A DNA stretch of 64,000 nt from Hemileia vastatrix (GCA_030280995.1 JASXTE010000005.1:17871501-17935500); one strand, 5' to 3'. Numbered from the stretch's first letter, positions 34,050-44,320 are shown. Made by a program: numbers and translations. The notes: generated by a model not told the origin, from the sequence alone.

Positions 34050-34210
34050 CTTTAATAAAACACAGGGGGGGGGTATTGCCATTTTTTTTTTGCAATCAAA
34101 AAATGGTGATCCATCCCCCCTACTTTAATAAAAAACAGGGGGGGGTATTGCCAATTTTTTTTTTGCAATCAAAAAATGGTGATCCATACCCTAGTAAAAT
34201 GCCGGGGATA
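34050..34210. repeat. Tandem repeat between convergent genes of H1
   Basis: Two to three units of about 77 bp: ctactttaataaaa, an aca-G run, GTATTGCCA, a T run, TGCAATCAAAAAATGG, TGATCCAT. Similar repeats occupy the same place in H3 (58190-58450) and a worn version is in H2 (5290-5410). Confidence 0.75.
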
Positions 34211-34539
34211 GTATTGCCAAATTTTTATAATTAGTCAAAAAATATTTGTGAATTTAATTAACTTGTGATTTGTGAATTTAAGAATCTTGTGGATAGGGGT
34301 TAATGAAGCCATTGAAAATCCCTAGTTGAACAAATGATCTAAATTTCCATGCATCCCACGCATACTCAGATTCTATAAAGTATCAAGGTATCAACACATT
34401 TGCTTAAATATAATATTTCATATCAATTACATTTCATCTTAAGAAAAAAAAATAAAAACAATTGATAGAAGACTTTCATGTAGATATAAAAGAAGAAATT
34501 AAGAAAGAAATAGGCTAATAGAAATTTAAAATTTATATT

Positions 34540-35769
34540 TTATTTCATAAAACTAAGTAACTCTTTAATTTTGTCATTTGATTTCTTGGCATTAACACAT
34601 GCAGTCAAAAAACTATAGTTTCTGGATTTTTCCATATCCACTTGCTTCATTTTGAATTCTTCAGCTTGTAACTGAAATTTAGAATTTTCCAATTGAAACT
34701 GATTATCTCTGAACTTTTCATCGTCCTCCCTTTGAAATCTTATCTTCTCCCTCTCAATTTGCATACTACGTTCTTCCTTTTCCTGTAAATGAAACCACTT
34801 TTTTTCCTCAAATAATAATTTTCGTTCTGCAGATTTTTAAATAGACTCTATCTTCATAATCTCTACATTAGCTTGTTCCTTGTCTGCTATAAGTTTATCT
34901 TTATATAAAAAGGGGTTAGCTATAAAAACTACATTAGTAAATCCAAAAAAAAAAAATACCTTGTTCACGTTTGTTAACAAGCTCCCCATAGGCCGAAAAA
35001 AGAACCTTTGATGTAGACTGAGGTGTGAAAAAACTACTAGAAGCCCTTCTCTTTCTTCTATTACTACCTGATGGAACTGGTTCCTCATCTTCTAATCTTT
35101 CATCATCAGATAGTTCCTTAAAATTTGAAGGATTTGATGGGCCTTGAGTCTGAATGATAAATAGAGTAGATTATAAATGCCAAAAAAATATCCAAAGTAA
35201 TTGAAGCTTACAATGATGGGTTCATCCTCCTCAGGATAATAATGTAAGGTGGGCTCATCATCTTCAGGAGAGCTGAGTAAAGGATCTAAAGGTAAATCTT
35301 GATTGTTTGTATTTGGTTGAACTGGTTTAGGTGCTTGAGATGTGTACAAGGGATTGATATCGGGTCTTTGTCCAAAGAGCTCATCCATTTGACAATAAAG
35401 AGGACACATAGTTTCAAGCTTCTCAGAAATAGAAGTGATACCTTGTTTCTCGTCATCTTCAGTAACTCCAAAGCCAGTTGAAGAAGGAGCCATCTTTGCC
35501 TTCTTATATTTACCTTGATAATTTTTAAATTGTTCTCTCATTTGCTTTGTTGTCAAATCCATCTTACCTATAGTTTTTGATTTTAATTACAGTGCCATTT
35601 GATTATAACCTTTCAGTTTTGATGCAGGTGGAAGACCAACTCGGGTAGCCTTTTCACAACCAAAGCAGGCTTCAAAATTGGATTTAATTTTTAGCCAGTT
35701 GATTATGATCTGAAGATCAGCTGTTTTCAATTGAGTAAATTTTTGAGAAGCAGTTGTGGTACGAGGCAT
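34540..35769 (-). pseudogene. Harbinger ORF2: trihelix/Myb-like and coiled-coil protein (H1)
   Basis: Minus-strand order: the N-terminal frame 35587-35769 has IIINWLKIKSNFEACFGCEK and RVGLPPASKLKGYNQMA. A single TAA follows, then MREQFKNYQGKYKKAKMAPS and ISEKLETMCPLYCQMDELFG, completing a trihelix/SANT-like DNA-binding module. An acidic linker follows, then a basic segment (RRKRRASSSFF, likely nuclear localisation), and finally a long charged coiled coil (34540-34900; EKIRFQREDDEKFRDNQFQ) ending DKIKELLSFMK. Probable introns lie at about 35150-35210 and 34905-34975. PIF/Harbinger elements usually encode a transposase and such a second protein that cooperate in the nucleus. Here it faces the transposase and TET-like gene. 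The function is inferred by family. Confidence 0.7.
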
Positions 35770-36199
35770 GATAAATGAGAACTATGAAAAATATATAAGT
35801 CTGTGAATAAAGAAAAGTTTTTTGAATAAATAAAAAAAACCTAACTACGTTTATGGATTTGAAAAGATATCCTGAAGCAGAAATAAGAAGATGTTAGGAT
35901 AGAAATCTGAGCAGGAAGTGTTGTGAAAGAAGGGGATGAAAAGTGTAAAACTTACTGGGGTAAGATGGATAAAAATTTTTATCGGAAAAGTAGGAGGGGA
36001 AAGATGGGTTGTGCGGTGAATTTTGGGGATCTATGTATAGTTGGGCTGAATCGTGGTTGGAAAAATTGAGCTAAAGTAGGACGTATTTGACCCCAAGTTT
36101 GAGATGTCAGGTACCAAATCAGCCATGTTTGATGGCATGTCTGGGTGGCGGGTTTGAGATGAAATCCACCAGGAAGATTTTCTCAAGTTTGAGACCCCC
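35770..36199. other. H1 right subterminal region
   Basis: Non-coding. It carries CAAGTTTGAGA twice (36092 and 36184), TTTGATGGCATG at 36128 and GAAATCCACCAG at 36161; the last word also occurs near the H2 right end (10807). It ends in the 16-bp inverted repeat. Confidence 0.6.
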
Positions 36200-37332
36200 T
36201 AATAAGATAGCCTTAATTACATTAAGCTTATTACTTAAAAATAAGGTTAAAATACTTATATATATGGTTATAATACATACATATAAAATTTTGACACTAT
36301 TATATGACTTATAGTAGTTTAAATAGCTTATCCATAGCCTAATATTACTTCTTAAGGTGTTAATAAAGTCATAATATACTTATCTTAAGTGATATCAAGT
36401 AATTATAGACATACATAAGCTTATATGTATACATAAACCTCATATTCAGTGAAATATGTAGTTATATTATGTATATTTAGGTCTATAAGTGGGTTTAAAC
36501 CTCTTAATAGCCTATAACCTTTACTTTTCTGCTTATTTTAGGTCATATGGACGTATTCTGTGGACTCACAAAGCCTACACAAGCATATACACCTATTTCA
36601 GGCACATATATCCAGTTTGGTCAACTTAATCTGCTTCCTTGGATGGATTTTCACGGATTTATGGGTTGGGATATGATTACTGGGTTAATATGGATACTTG
36701 AGGATGTTATTGGGGGCTTGCACAGTTAATTTGGTTCCTTTATATGCTTTGGGTTTCATTATATACTCTTTTGATGAGTTATTTTGCCTGTTTTTTTATG
36801 GTATCTGCTTTTATCTGTTTATTCTATTTATGGTATGGGTCTGTGGTATCATTAATTAAGATGGAGGGTTCTTACTACAGGTCAAAGTCTTGAAACTGCT
36901 TTAAGTGGACGCCATGGGTAGGTGATGGGCCCTCACAGTGCTGTAATTGCCGTGGATAGCAGTGACATCATCTGGATTGAAGGTATGTGCACTCCAGTGG
37001 ATTTTGGTATAAATAAGGGAGGATTTGATGGGCTATTGGACATCACTTACTTACTAAACCTCAAAAAACATGAAAAAACAACTATTATCATATATAAATA
37101 TATTATAAAGCATTTATAAATTGATATTATCTTTATATAAGCTATAACTATATTTTATTATTCTATTTTCCACCACTAGCACGCATATAATCCAAATATT
37201 GTGAGTTTATATTAAGAATAACTATTCTATTAGTCTTCTCCTGAGGTTTAATCACTAAATCATTTAACAATAAGTACTAGGACCATTGATATTTACTATT
37301 AAATCATACTTAGATACTAGAACACACTGACA

Positions 37333-38265
37333 TATATGATGGAGTTATAACAGGTTCCAGCAAAGAGATATTAAAAAATTTTCAAAAAAAACTGTCAGTA
37401 TTAGTTAGAATAAAATGGGAAGAAGAATTAAATAACATTGTTGGGGTTAAAGTAGTACGTAAACAAAGTGGTTTCATCCTCTTGCAACAACTACTGATTA
37501 ACAATATTTCTGATTTTTTTGAGGGAGATCCAATTAGGAAATCAACAGTCTTACCTAAAGATTGTAAGTTAAAAAAAGGTACTGGGGAAGAATGAAAGAG
37601 TACTGAATTTTTAAGTTTGATTGTCTCATTGAACTATTTGGCTGTAGAAACTAGACCCAACATGCCTTTTGCAGTAAACTACCTTGCAAGATATGCAAAT
37701 CATTCAAATGAGCAGCATTGGGAGGCATTAATGCGTTTATTTCAATATGTACTCACAACTAAAGACTGTATGTTTCATATTTTTCCAGACAAAAACAAAG
37801 GACTAGAGGCGTATGGCAATTCAAACTTGAATGATGATCTAGTAAGATGTACCAATGGAGGAATTATATGCTATATGGGAGTACTGGTGGACTGGTCATC
37901 TAAACAAAAACATTTAGTGGCCCTGTCTACCTGCAAGTCTGAGTTAGTGGCTTTGACAGAAATAACAAAAACCACAATGTGGATTTAGAATATGCTAGAG
38001 GACATTAAAGGTAAAGAAATTAAAACAACACTACATTGTGATAATGAATTGACTGTTAAAGTGGCAGCTGAACAACTATCAAACAAGAGAATTTGACATA
38101 TGGAAAGGAATTTTTTCTATGTCAACTCACAACTACATAAAAAGAGAGATGTAATAAAATGGATTGGAACAAAAGAACAAAAGGCTGATATATTGACAAA
38201 AAACCTAGGCCCTAATTTAATAGAGAAATCTAGACAATTAATCAATGTTTACAGCGGTTTTTAGG
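37333..38265 (+). pseudogene. Copia-1 RT C-terminus and RNase H
   Basis: Reading resumes DDGVITGSSKEILKN after the LTR and continues with IKWEEELNNIVGVKV and a Copia RNase H: YLAVETRPNMPFAVNYLARY, HWEALMRLFQYVLTTKD, SNLNDDLVRCTNGGIICYMG, WSSKQKHLVALSTCKSELVA and EQKADILTKNLGPN. It ends at a TAA near 38264. Internal stops lie near 37595 and 37988. The RNase H removes the RNA template during cDNA synthesis. Confidence 0.85.
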
Positions 38266-38292
38266 ATGGCAGAATGTAGTTGAGCAGGGGGG

Positions 38293-38305
38293 TGTAGATA
38301 GTTAA
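38293..38305 (+). mobile_element. Copia-1 3' LTR, first 13 bp
   Basis: TGTAGATAGTTAA follows the purine tract gagcagggggg. The remaining LTR continues at 46969 after chromovirus G2. The last five bases are the G2 target duplication. Confidence 0.8.
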
Positions 38306-39070
38306 TGTCAGCCAGGCTGCTAGACTTTCCCAGTAAAATAATTGATTATTTACTGGATGAAGCTACCCCTTATTATTTTAATTTTATTAATTATTTACAT
38401 TAAATTTACATATAAAAAATCAACTAATTAAAAAATGGTAAAGTTAGTGAATAATTAAAATGTCCCTTATATTTCTATTTTCTAACACCGTGCTCAATGA
38501 CAGGTTAAAAGAAATAGAAACTAATATTGAAATAAATTGCAATAAAAATTTAAATAAAATTAACTACCTACAAAAAATTCAAATTACTTATTTAAAATTG
38601 ACATTCACAGTAAATTCTAAATACATTAATCTATTTCTGTCATATACAGTAAATACACCTTTCTGACACCTTTTTAGAACAACTTTATTATTTGAAAATA
38701 CTCCTTCTGGAATATTCTTTTTATCTCTCTCTCATACTACTGTTTTTAGAATTTTATTACCGTGCTTTGTCTTTCCTTTGCCTATATAAGGCCTCTCTTT
38801 TGGTTGTTTTTTGATCATTCCATTTTTACTAACTTATTTATTAAATCTACTTAAAATATTTATTACTATCTATTATTGCATTTAGTACTTACATTCACGT
38901 AATTTTTATCCATTAATAAGAATAATAATTTAAAATTTTACTACTTTCTATTGAGTAAATATTATATAAGATAAGGAAATACGTACCCCAAGTTTGAAAT
39001 TCATAAATCCCGTTGTTACCACCATTGGACCACCGTGAAAAACCTTCTAGACTTGATAGACCCCTTGACA
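38306..39070 (+). mobile_element. 5' LTR of G2 (family C)
   Basis: TGTCAGCCAGGCTGCTAG...CCTTGACA, 765 bp. It contains a TATATAAGG core promoter at 38783-38791. The sequence just after it (actgaggccctttcagg) would be the primer-binding site, but no tRNA 3' end was recognised in it. Confidence 0.92.
38783..38791 (+). promoter_or_regulatory. TATA box of the G2 5' LTR
   Basis: TATATAAGG in the conserved context TTTGCCTATATAAGGCCTCTC, as in the family-C copies at 17393 and 46697. Confidence 0.6.
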
Positions 39071-39189
39071 ACTGAGGCCCTTTCAGGATGGTCAATGGCT
39101 CATTGATATCTTGAAGCCGGCGACCAAGGGACCATTGACAACAAAGTGCCGATGGGACAAGTATACAACAAAGACAACAAACGTCATCA

Positions 39190-39230
39190 GCTACGTGACT
39201 TAATTTTTTCTGCGACCGGGAATTGAACCG
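39190..39230 (-). other. tRNA T-arm-like sequence
   Basis: On the minus strand this reads GGAGCGCGGTTCAATTCCC followed by GGTCGCAG, with a canonical pol III B-box core (GGTTCAATTCC). No A box, cloverleaf or terminator accompanies it, and it is more than 120 bp from the LTR, too far for a usual primer site. Either a tRNA fragment or chance. Confidence 0.3.
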
Positions 39231-39499
39231 CGCTCCAAAACTTAAGTTCATATATTGACTATAGTCACATATATTTGTGGTAATTATATTGATTACTATT
39301 TGTGTGTCACTTTGCACTTTTCATACTCTACTTATTTCCTTTTACTCATCACTCTGTAAGAGGCATTAATTTAATCATTTATATGGGGAGGTGTCTGGTA
39401 ATTTGGAATTTTTATTTTTTCCTAGTTGAAAAAGATAGAACTATAGTGTTCTTAGTCGTAGAATTAATATAAAATATTTTATTATTTTTATATTATATT

Positions 39500-39800
39500 T
39501 TTTTCAGTTGACATTGTCCTGATAAATTAAAATAATATTGTTGTTCCAGTTGACAAATTGTCCTGACAATAAAATATTAAAATTAATGAAATTAAATTAT
39601 ATTAAAATTACTTCAGTTGACATCAAGTCCTGGTAATTAAATATTCTTCAGTTGATTTTAATCCTGATAATTATCAATATTTAATTTATTGGTTAAACAA
39701 TAAATTTTGTTTCTTCAGTTGATTTCTTTTAATCGTGGTTATAAAATTATTTTAAATTAATAAAAATTGTGATTATTATTTCAGTTGATTTTTGTCCTGA
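39500..39800 (+). repeat. Interspersed repeats in the G2 leader
   Basis: Six copies of TTCAGTTGA(C/T), five of them followed within about 10-15 bases by a TCCTG-like word, start near 39505, 39546, 39612, 39649, 39716 and 39780. They lie in the untranslated leader before the first ORF. They resemble splice-acceptor or packaging repeats; the function is unknown. Confidence 0.65.
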
Positions 39801-39899
39801 AGATTTTTAAATTTTTTTTCTTATTTTTCTTTTAAAAAGCAAAAATAAAACTAATACATTTAATATTTCCTTACCTCAGTTCAAGTTAAATTTAAAAAA

Positions 39900-40820
39900 A
39901 TGACTGATCAAGGTGTTTCTGTTACCCCTGAAGAGGAATTGGATCTGATTGATTATGATGAAGCTACTTCTGTAAGTTCTCCCTTGACTACAAAATTAGC
40001 TCAAATTAATCAATTATTAAACCAATCAGGATGTGGAAATGGAGGAAGTGGAAATACTAGTGGAGGCAAATGCTCAGGAACAAAAGCCTTCCATCAACCC
40101 ACTAGAAAGACTTCCCAAAGGCTTCAAAATAAAAAAAATGCCTTTACCTCAGCAAGTAAAGAATCTCTGCACCCACATAAAGGAACTGAGGACAGAGAAC
40201 TTAAGACTGAGAGCAAGAACAGACTCACTAGAAGAAAAGGTAAGAGAAATAGATGCCTTTCTTCAAGCGAAGAGGAGACCTCCTCCCCCCAGGGATCTTC
40301 CACAATTGGCTCCCCAGAAACCAGAAAAGGTGGAAGTTTCAAAGTGGCAGTGGGATTATCTGTCTCAACAGCAGCAGCCACAAATGCCTCAGGCAGGTCT
40401 GTCAAGACCCAGTCAATTCAACCCAACACATCCTTGCCCTTATCAAGGAGGCAGAAAAAGAAAAAACAATATTCAGATCTTTCCCAAGCCTTGGTAAGTC
40501 CCTCTATTGAATCTCAAGTACCATTTCTTGTTACTGTTCCAGTTACTTCAGGTAATTCTGGCAGAGATGAAACTATGAGACCAGTAGAAGCTGATAAGAG
40601 TAGACAAATCACTCAATATTCTAATGTATCTAATCCTTTAGTTTTAATTTCTACTTCAATGATAAATCCTGATATGGCTATTATTGATGAAACACTTGAG
40701 CCTGAGTTTTATGAGAATCTGGAAAGTTACTCTGTTTCTTTATTGAGAAACACTCCAGATGTAGCAAAAATTAATGATGAATATTTGAGAGATATTATTG
40801 CTAAAAAAATCATATTATGA
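39900..40820 (+). CDS. G2 first ORF (306 residues), function unknown
   Basis: The open frame starts at an ATG right after an A-rich leader and ends at TGA 40818-40820. The N-terminus (PEEELDLIDYDEATSVSS) and C-terminus (MAIIDETLEPEFYENLESY) are acidic and gag-like. The middle (about residues 45-200) is Ser/Lys/Thr-rich and disordered. That middle overlaps a 154-codon open frame in another phase (40033-40497), which looks more protein-like. A pair of compensating frameshifts is a simple explanation. The segment is richer in G and C than the rest of G2. It lies where retroelements encode the N-terminal part of gag. Confidence 0.5.
   Translation: MTDQGVSVTPEEELDLIDYDEATSVSSPLTTKLAQINQLLNQSGCGNGGSGNTSGGKCSGTKAFHQPTRKTSQRLQNKKNAFTSASKESLHPHKGTEDRELKTESKNRLTRRKGKRNRCLSSSEEETSSPQGSSTIGSPETRKGGSFKVAVGLSVSTAAATNASGRSVKTQSIQPNTSLPLSRRQKKKKQYSDLSQALVSPSIESQVPFLVTVPVTSGNSGRDETMRPVEADKSRQITQYSNVSNPLVLISTSMINPDMAIIDETLEPEFYENLESYSVSLLRNTPDVAKINDEYLRDIIAKKIIL
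40033..40497 (+). CDS. Overlapping 154-residue ORF in G2
   Basis: Open in the frame one base ahead of the 306-residue ORF. It has a predicted coiled coil (VKNLCTHIKELRTENLRLRA, SLEEKVREIDAFL), a Pro-rich stretch (RRPPPPRDLP) and Gln-rich QQQQPQMPQ, ending RKRKNNIQIFPKPW. The composition suggests a genuine former coding sequence, possibly the original gag reading in this interval or a captured host fragment. No family was recognised. Confidence 0.45.
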   Translation: MEMEEVEILVEANAQEQKPSINPLERLPKGFKIKKMPLPQQVKNLCTHIKELRTENLRLRARTDSLEEKVREIDAFLQAKRRPPPPRDLPQLAPQKPEKVEVSKWQWDYLSQQQQPQMPQAGLSRPSQFNPTHPCPYQGGRKRKNNIQIFPKPW

Positions 40821-42214
40821 AAAACATGCAATTAACTCAGAAATATAATAGTTTGCTAACTGAACATGGTTACCAAGCATTGAGGAGTGAGTTACAGAGA
40901 GTTTCTGATGATTTGTTTCATTACAAAGTAACTCATGAAAAGAAAGTTGCATTATGGCAAAATATCAAAAATGATTTGTCTAAACTACAAGATACTGTGT
41001 CTGCCTGTTTCCAGGAGCTAGAGGTAGATAAGATGAACCTGAAAAGATTGAGTGATCATTACTAATCTTTTCAAAATAAAAACCAGTTATATTTTGCAAC
41101 AATCAATGAGAGTTTATCTAGTCTTCCAAGGGTGAAAACCAGACTAACAAACATTGAAGAAAAATTGAATTCATTGTTTAATGATCAAAAATATTCTGAA
41201 ATTTCTTTGAAGGAACATATGGTACAGGATGCTCCAAGTTTACCTGTTGCTAGTTAATCTAAAGTAAAATTAGATTCCAAAATGTCTGTTGATACCACTG
41301 AGTTTCCATCAAAAATTGATGATGCACCAGGATCTTCAACAGAAGGATTAAACAATGAGATTACTGCACAATTGAAGAAGTTACAGCTGCTTCTTACTCA
41401 GAAACAAGCTAATACAAAGGAGACTCCTTCAAATCAAAAGAATTGGCCAAAACTTGACCAGTATCCAACATTTGATGGTGATTCTTCTTCTGATTGGAAG
41501 CAATTCATTTGCAGAATTGATAACTTAAAAAATTCTTACAAACTCCCAGATGATGAAATTGTGTCTAAGTTAATTTCTTTATTTACCAATGTAGCCCTAA
41601 TTTGGTATGAATCTGTTCTCTTGGACAAGAATTACTACTCATGGGAAGATTGAAAGAAATTTATTAAAGCACAATTTAGTGGCTACAAGTTTAGGATGGC
41701 TCAACAAAGGCAGTATGAGGAAACTAGATATAATTCTTATACTTATAAACCTATTGAGTCCTTAATGAAACTTGTAGAAATATTGAGGGCAATGGACACA
41801 AATATGGAGTTTGAGTTATGGAAGGACAGGATCCTTTATAAATTACCAATGTCTTTGAGAGACTTAATAGTGGCTAGGACTGAGTTCTCCAGAGAACCTT
41901 CTTCCTTCATTAATATTTGTAATGAGATCCTTCTAAACAACAAGTATGATGCCAGAAGATTCATTCCTAGAACCTCTTTGGAGAAACCCTCCACTTACCA
42001 ACAGAAACCTCTGGAAAAGGTTGGTAAACCTTCTGCCCCTGTTGCACCTAAAAAGTATGCAACAAACACTTGCTTCAAGTGCAACAAGCCTTGGAAGAAA
42101 GGCCATATTTGTGACAAGAAGATATATCTTGTTGAAGAAACTGAGGAGCATGCTGATGACACAAAAGCACTGGATGATACTTCAAGTGATTTTGCCAGCA
42201 ATTTTTCATATTAA
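40817..42214 (+). pseudogene. G2 gag
   Basis: Frames 40817-41065, 41282-41653 and 41696-42214. Contents: a coiled coil (LRSELQRVSDDLFHYKVTHE), a short block of stops, then NQKNWPKLDQYPTFDGDSSS, RIDNLKNSYKLPDDEIVSKL, MEFELWKDRILYKLPMSLRD and the zinc knuckle CFKCNKPWKKGHIC (CX2CX7HXC). A TGA at 41654 replaces the Trp seen in G1 (EWK). Gag forms the particle and binds RNA in the intact family. Confidence 0.8.
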
Positions 42215-42229
42215 TCTCAAAAAGAAATC

Positions 42230-42760
42230 TTGATTCTGGAAGAAGATATTCATTATTTAAATACTATTGATATTGATAATAATTATTTTTCTATGGTTGA
42301 GGATGCTGAGATCATAAGGAACATTGAGGATAGCTCAATTGTTATTGCCCCTCTCAAAGCACCAGTCTTGATTAATGGAACCAGCATTGAAGCTGTTCTG
42401 GATTATGGAGCTGGAAGAAGTGTAGTATCTGAAAAAGCACTTGCTTCAGTGGATCAAGACTATAAATCAAAACCTATTCCTATCATTTCTGAAAATTGGA
42501 GAGGTTATGGCTCTGTTTTGTCCTCCACTGGTAAATACAAAGCCACAGTGTTTTTTAAAGATAACCATGGTTTTGTAAGAGCTTTATGTGATTTTGTTGT
42601 CATGAAAATGAAAACTTAAGCAGTTGGTTTATTATAGGAAATGATATTTTAACCAAGTATGGCATAAAATTGGATCCTTCAAACCAATGTTTTTCAATGG
42701 GGATGAATGGGAAGAGAAAATTTAAGATTTACTCCCCCAAATAATTATTAAAACCAGATT
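42230..42760 (+). pseudogene. G2 aspartic protease
   Basis: The frame 42230-42619 contains VLDYGAGRSVVSEKALA, the counterpart of the DTGAAGSVVS motif in both G1 copies. The active-site Thr is Tyr here, so activity is doubtful. WRGYGSVLSSTGKYKA follows. A frameshift at about 42610 leads to IGNDILTKYGIKLDPSN and GMNGKRKFKI before RT. Confidence 0.8.
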
Positions 42761-44320
42761 TGAACACATGTAATTCTGTGGTTATATATAAAGGAAGATC
42801 TACAAAAGAAATTCTTGCCCTTATGTCTGAAATTGACAATGCTTCTTTTGGAGAATAACTTTCTGGTTAGTATAAAGATTCCATTATTAAATTGATAAAA
42901 TATTTTCCTATGGCTTTTGCTCATGGGTCACATGGACTAGGATTAGTTAAAGAAGAAATGAAACTTTCATTATCTTCTCCATTAACTGACATACCACCTA
43001 GTTTAAAGAAGAAGCCTTATCCTGCTTCTCCCACAAAGAGAAAAGATATTGAAGACAACATCTCTACCCTTTTAAAAATGAATATTATTGAAAAGGTAGT
43101 TGAAACACCTAAATATTGTGTTATCTCACCTGTCATAATTTCTTATGAGAAAGATAAATCCAGTTTATGTGGTGATTATAGAGCATTAAATACTTATACT
43201 GTTGATGATATCTATCCTTTACCTAGAATTAGCTCTATACATGCTACCTTACAGGGTGCTAAATATATCAGCTGTCTGGATGGTAACAAAGGATATCACC
43301 AGGTACCTGTTGAGAAGAATTCCCAGAATTTTCTGATGATTGCTATTCATATGGGTATTTATAAGTATGTTAGGATGCCATTTGGCCTTAACAATGCCCC
43401 TTCAGTTATTCAAAAAGTTATGGATAACACATTCCATCAAGAGATAATTGAAGGATGGCTGATGATTTATATTGATGATATCATTATATTCTCAAAAACA
43501 TTTGAGGACCATCTTAACCACCTGTGTAAAGTGTTCCACAAAATGGATGAAATAAATATGACACTTGCCTTGAAGAAATGTAAATTTGGTTTTCATTCCT
43601 TAAAAGTGCTTGGTCATGTTATTTCAGGGTTACAGATATGTGTTGACCAAAACAAAGTGGCAGATATACAACAGGTGAAGGCTTCTACCACAGTTAGAGA
43701 GCTCCAGAGTTTTTTAGGAATGTGTGGATACTATAGACAGTATATTAAAGATTACCAAGTCATAGCTTTACCCCTTACCCAATTGAATAGAAAGGATGTT
43801 GCTTTTGTCTGAAATAGTGAAAGACAGAGAGCTTTTGACACTATGAAACACCATTTGATGTCAGCACAAATTCTTGCTTTACATGACTTTAATCAACCAT
43901 TTATTTTGTACACTGATGCCAGTTTTGTTGGTCTTGGTGCTGCCCTCCATCAAAAACAAGTGATGAATGATAAAGTATCAGAAGTAGTAATTTGTTATAT
44001 TTCAAGAACCTTGAGAAATATTGAATTGAAATATGGTGCCACTCAGCTTGAATGTTTAGCCGTAGTGTGAGCTTTAGAAAAGTTACATTATTACCTGGAT
44101 GACCAGATATTTGAACTTGTAACTGACTGCAGCGCAGTTAAATCCCTTTTAAACTTGAAAACACCTAACAGACATATGTTCAGATGGCAGTTAGCTGTTC
44201 AGGAATACAGAGGGAGAATGACAATTATTCATAGAGTTGGTATTGTTCACTCAAATGTGGATATGTTATCAAGGTTACCTTTACCAAATGATGACTCTAA
44301 TCCTGCTTATGATCTTGAGG
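42761..44320 (+). pseudogene. G2 reverse transcriptase and RNase H
   Basis: The frame 42892-43812 is a nearly intact Ty3 RT: LKKKPYPASPTKRKDIEDNI, GDYRALNTYTVDDIYPLPRI, SCLDGNKGYHQVPVEK, MPFGLNNAPSVIQKVMD and YIDDIIIFSKTFEDHLNHL. After a TGA at 43810-43812, RNase H follows (FILYTDASFVGLGAALHQ, ATQLECLAVV), with another TGA before ALEK. Both TGAs stand where G1 has Trp. Confidence 0.88.

Larger units (their letters stand above)
29680..36199 (+). mobile_element. PIF/Harbinger element H1 with TET/JBP-like cargo
   Basis: A 6,520-bp element with terminal inverted repeats GGGGGTCTCAAACTTG / CAAGTTTGAGACCCCC. It sits inside a family-B LTR whose pre-insertion sequence (tttaaaataagata) can be read from other copies. 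The duplicated target is 2-3 bp (ATA or TA, ambiguous). Contents: transposase (plus, 30018-31284), a C-rich/hairpin/G-rich tract, a TET/JBP-like gene (plus, 32530-33788), tandem repeats (34050-34210) and ORF2 (minus, 34540-35769). Subterminal words TTTGATGGC/GCCATCAAA recur at 29738, 29783, 29829 and 36128. Confidence 0.9.
29632..37332 (+). mobile_element. Solo LTR, family B, carrying Harbinger H1
   Basis: LTR sequence occupies 29632-29679 and 36200-37332 (about 1,180 bp without H1). The flanks are tagat on the left and tatat on the right, a 4/5 target duplication. Joining the flanks with one repeat removed restores the Copia-1 RT motif IHVDDGVITGSS. Hence this LTR inserted in the codons for the RT catalytic box, and H1 later inserted in the LTR. 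Confidence 0.88.
28250..38292 (+). mobile_element. Ty1/Copia element Copia-1, internal region (interrupted)
   Basis: Copia-order domains: integrase (28310-29140), RT (29150-29631, resuming at 37333), RNase H to 38265, a purine tract (gagcagggggg) and the 120-bp 3' LTR. Integrase upstream of RT defines Copia. A family-B LTR plus Harbinger H1 (29632-37332) splits RT. Gag and protease are not visible next to it, because G1 lies immediately upstream. Confidence 0.8.

Noticed and set aside
39190..39230. A complete tRNA gene
   Set aside because: Only a T-arm/B box is present; no acceptor pairing, A box or terminator.
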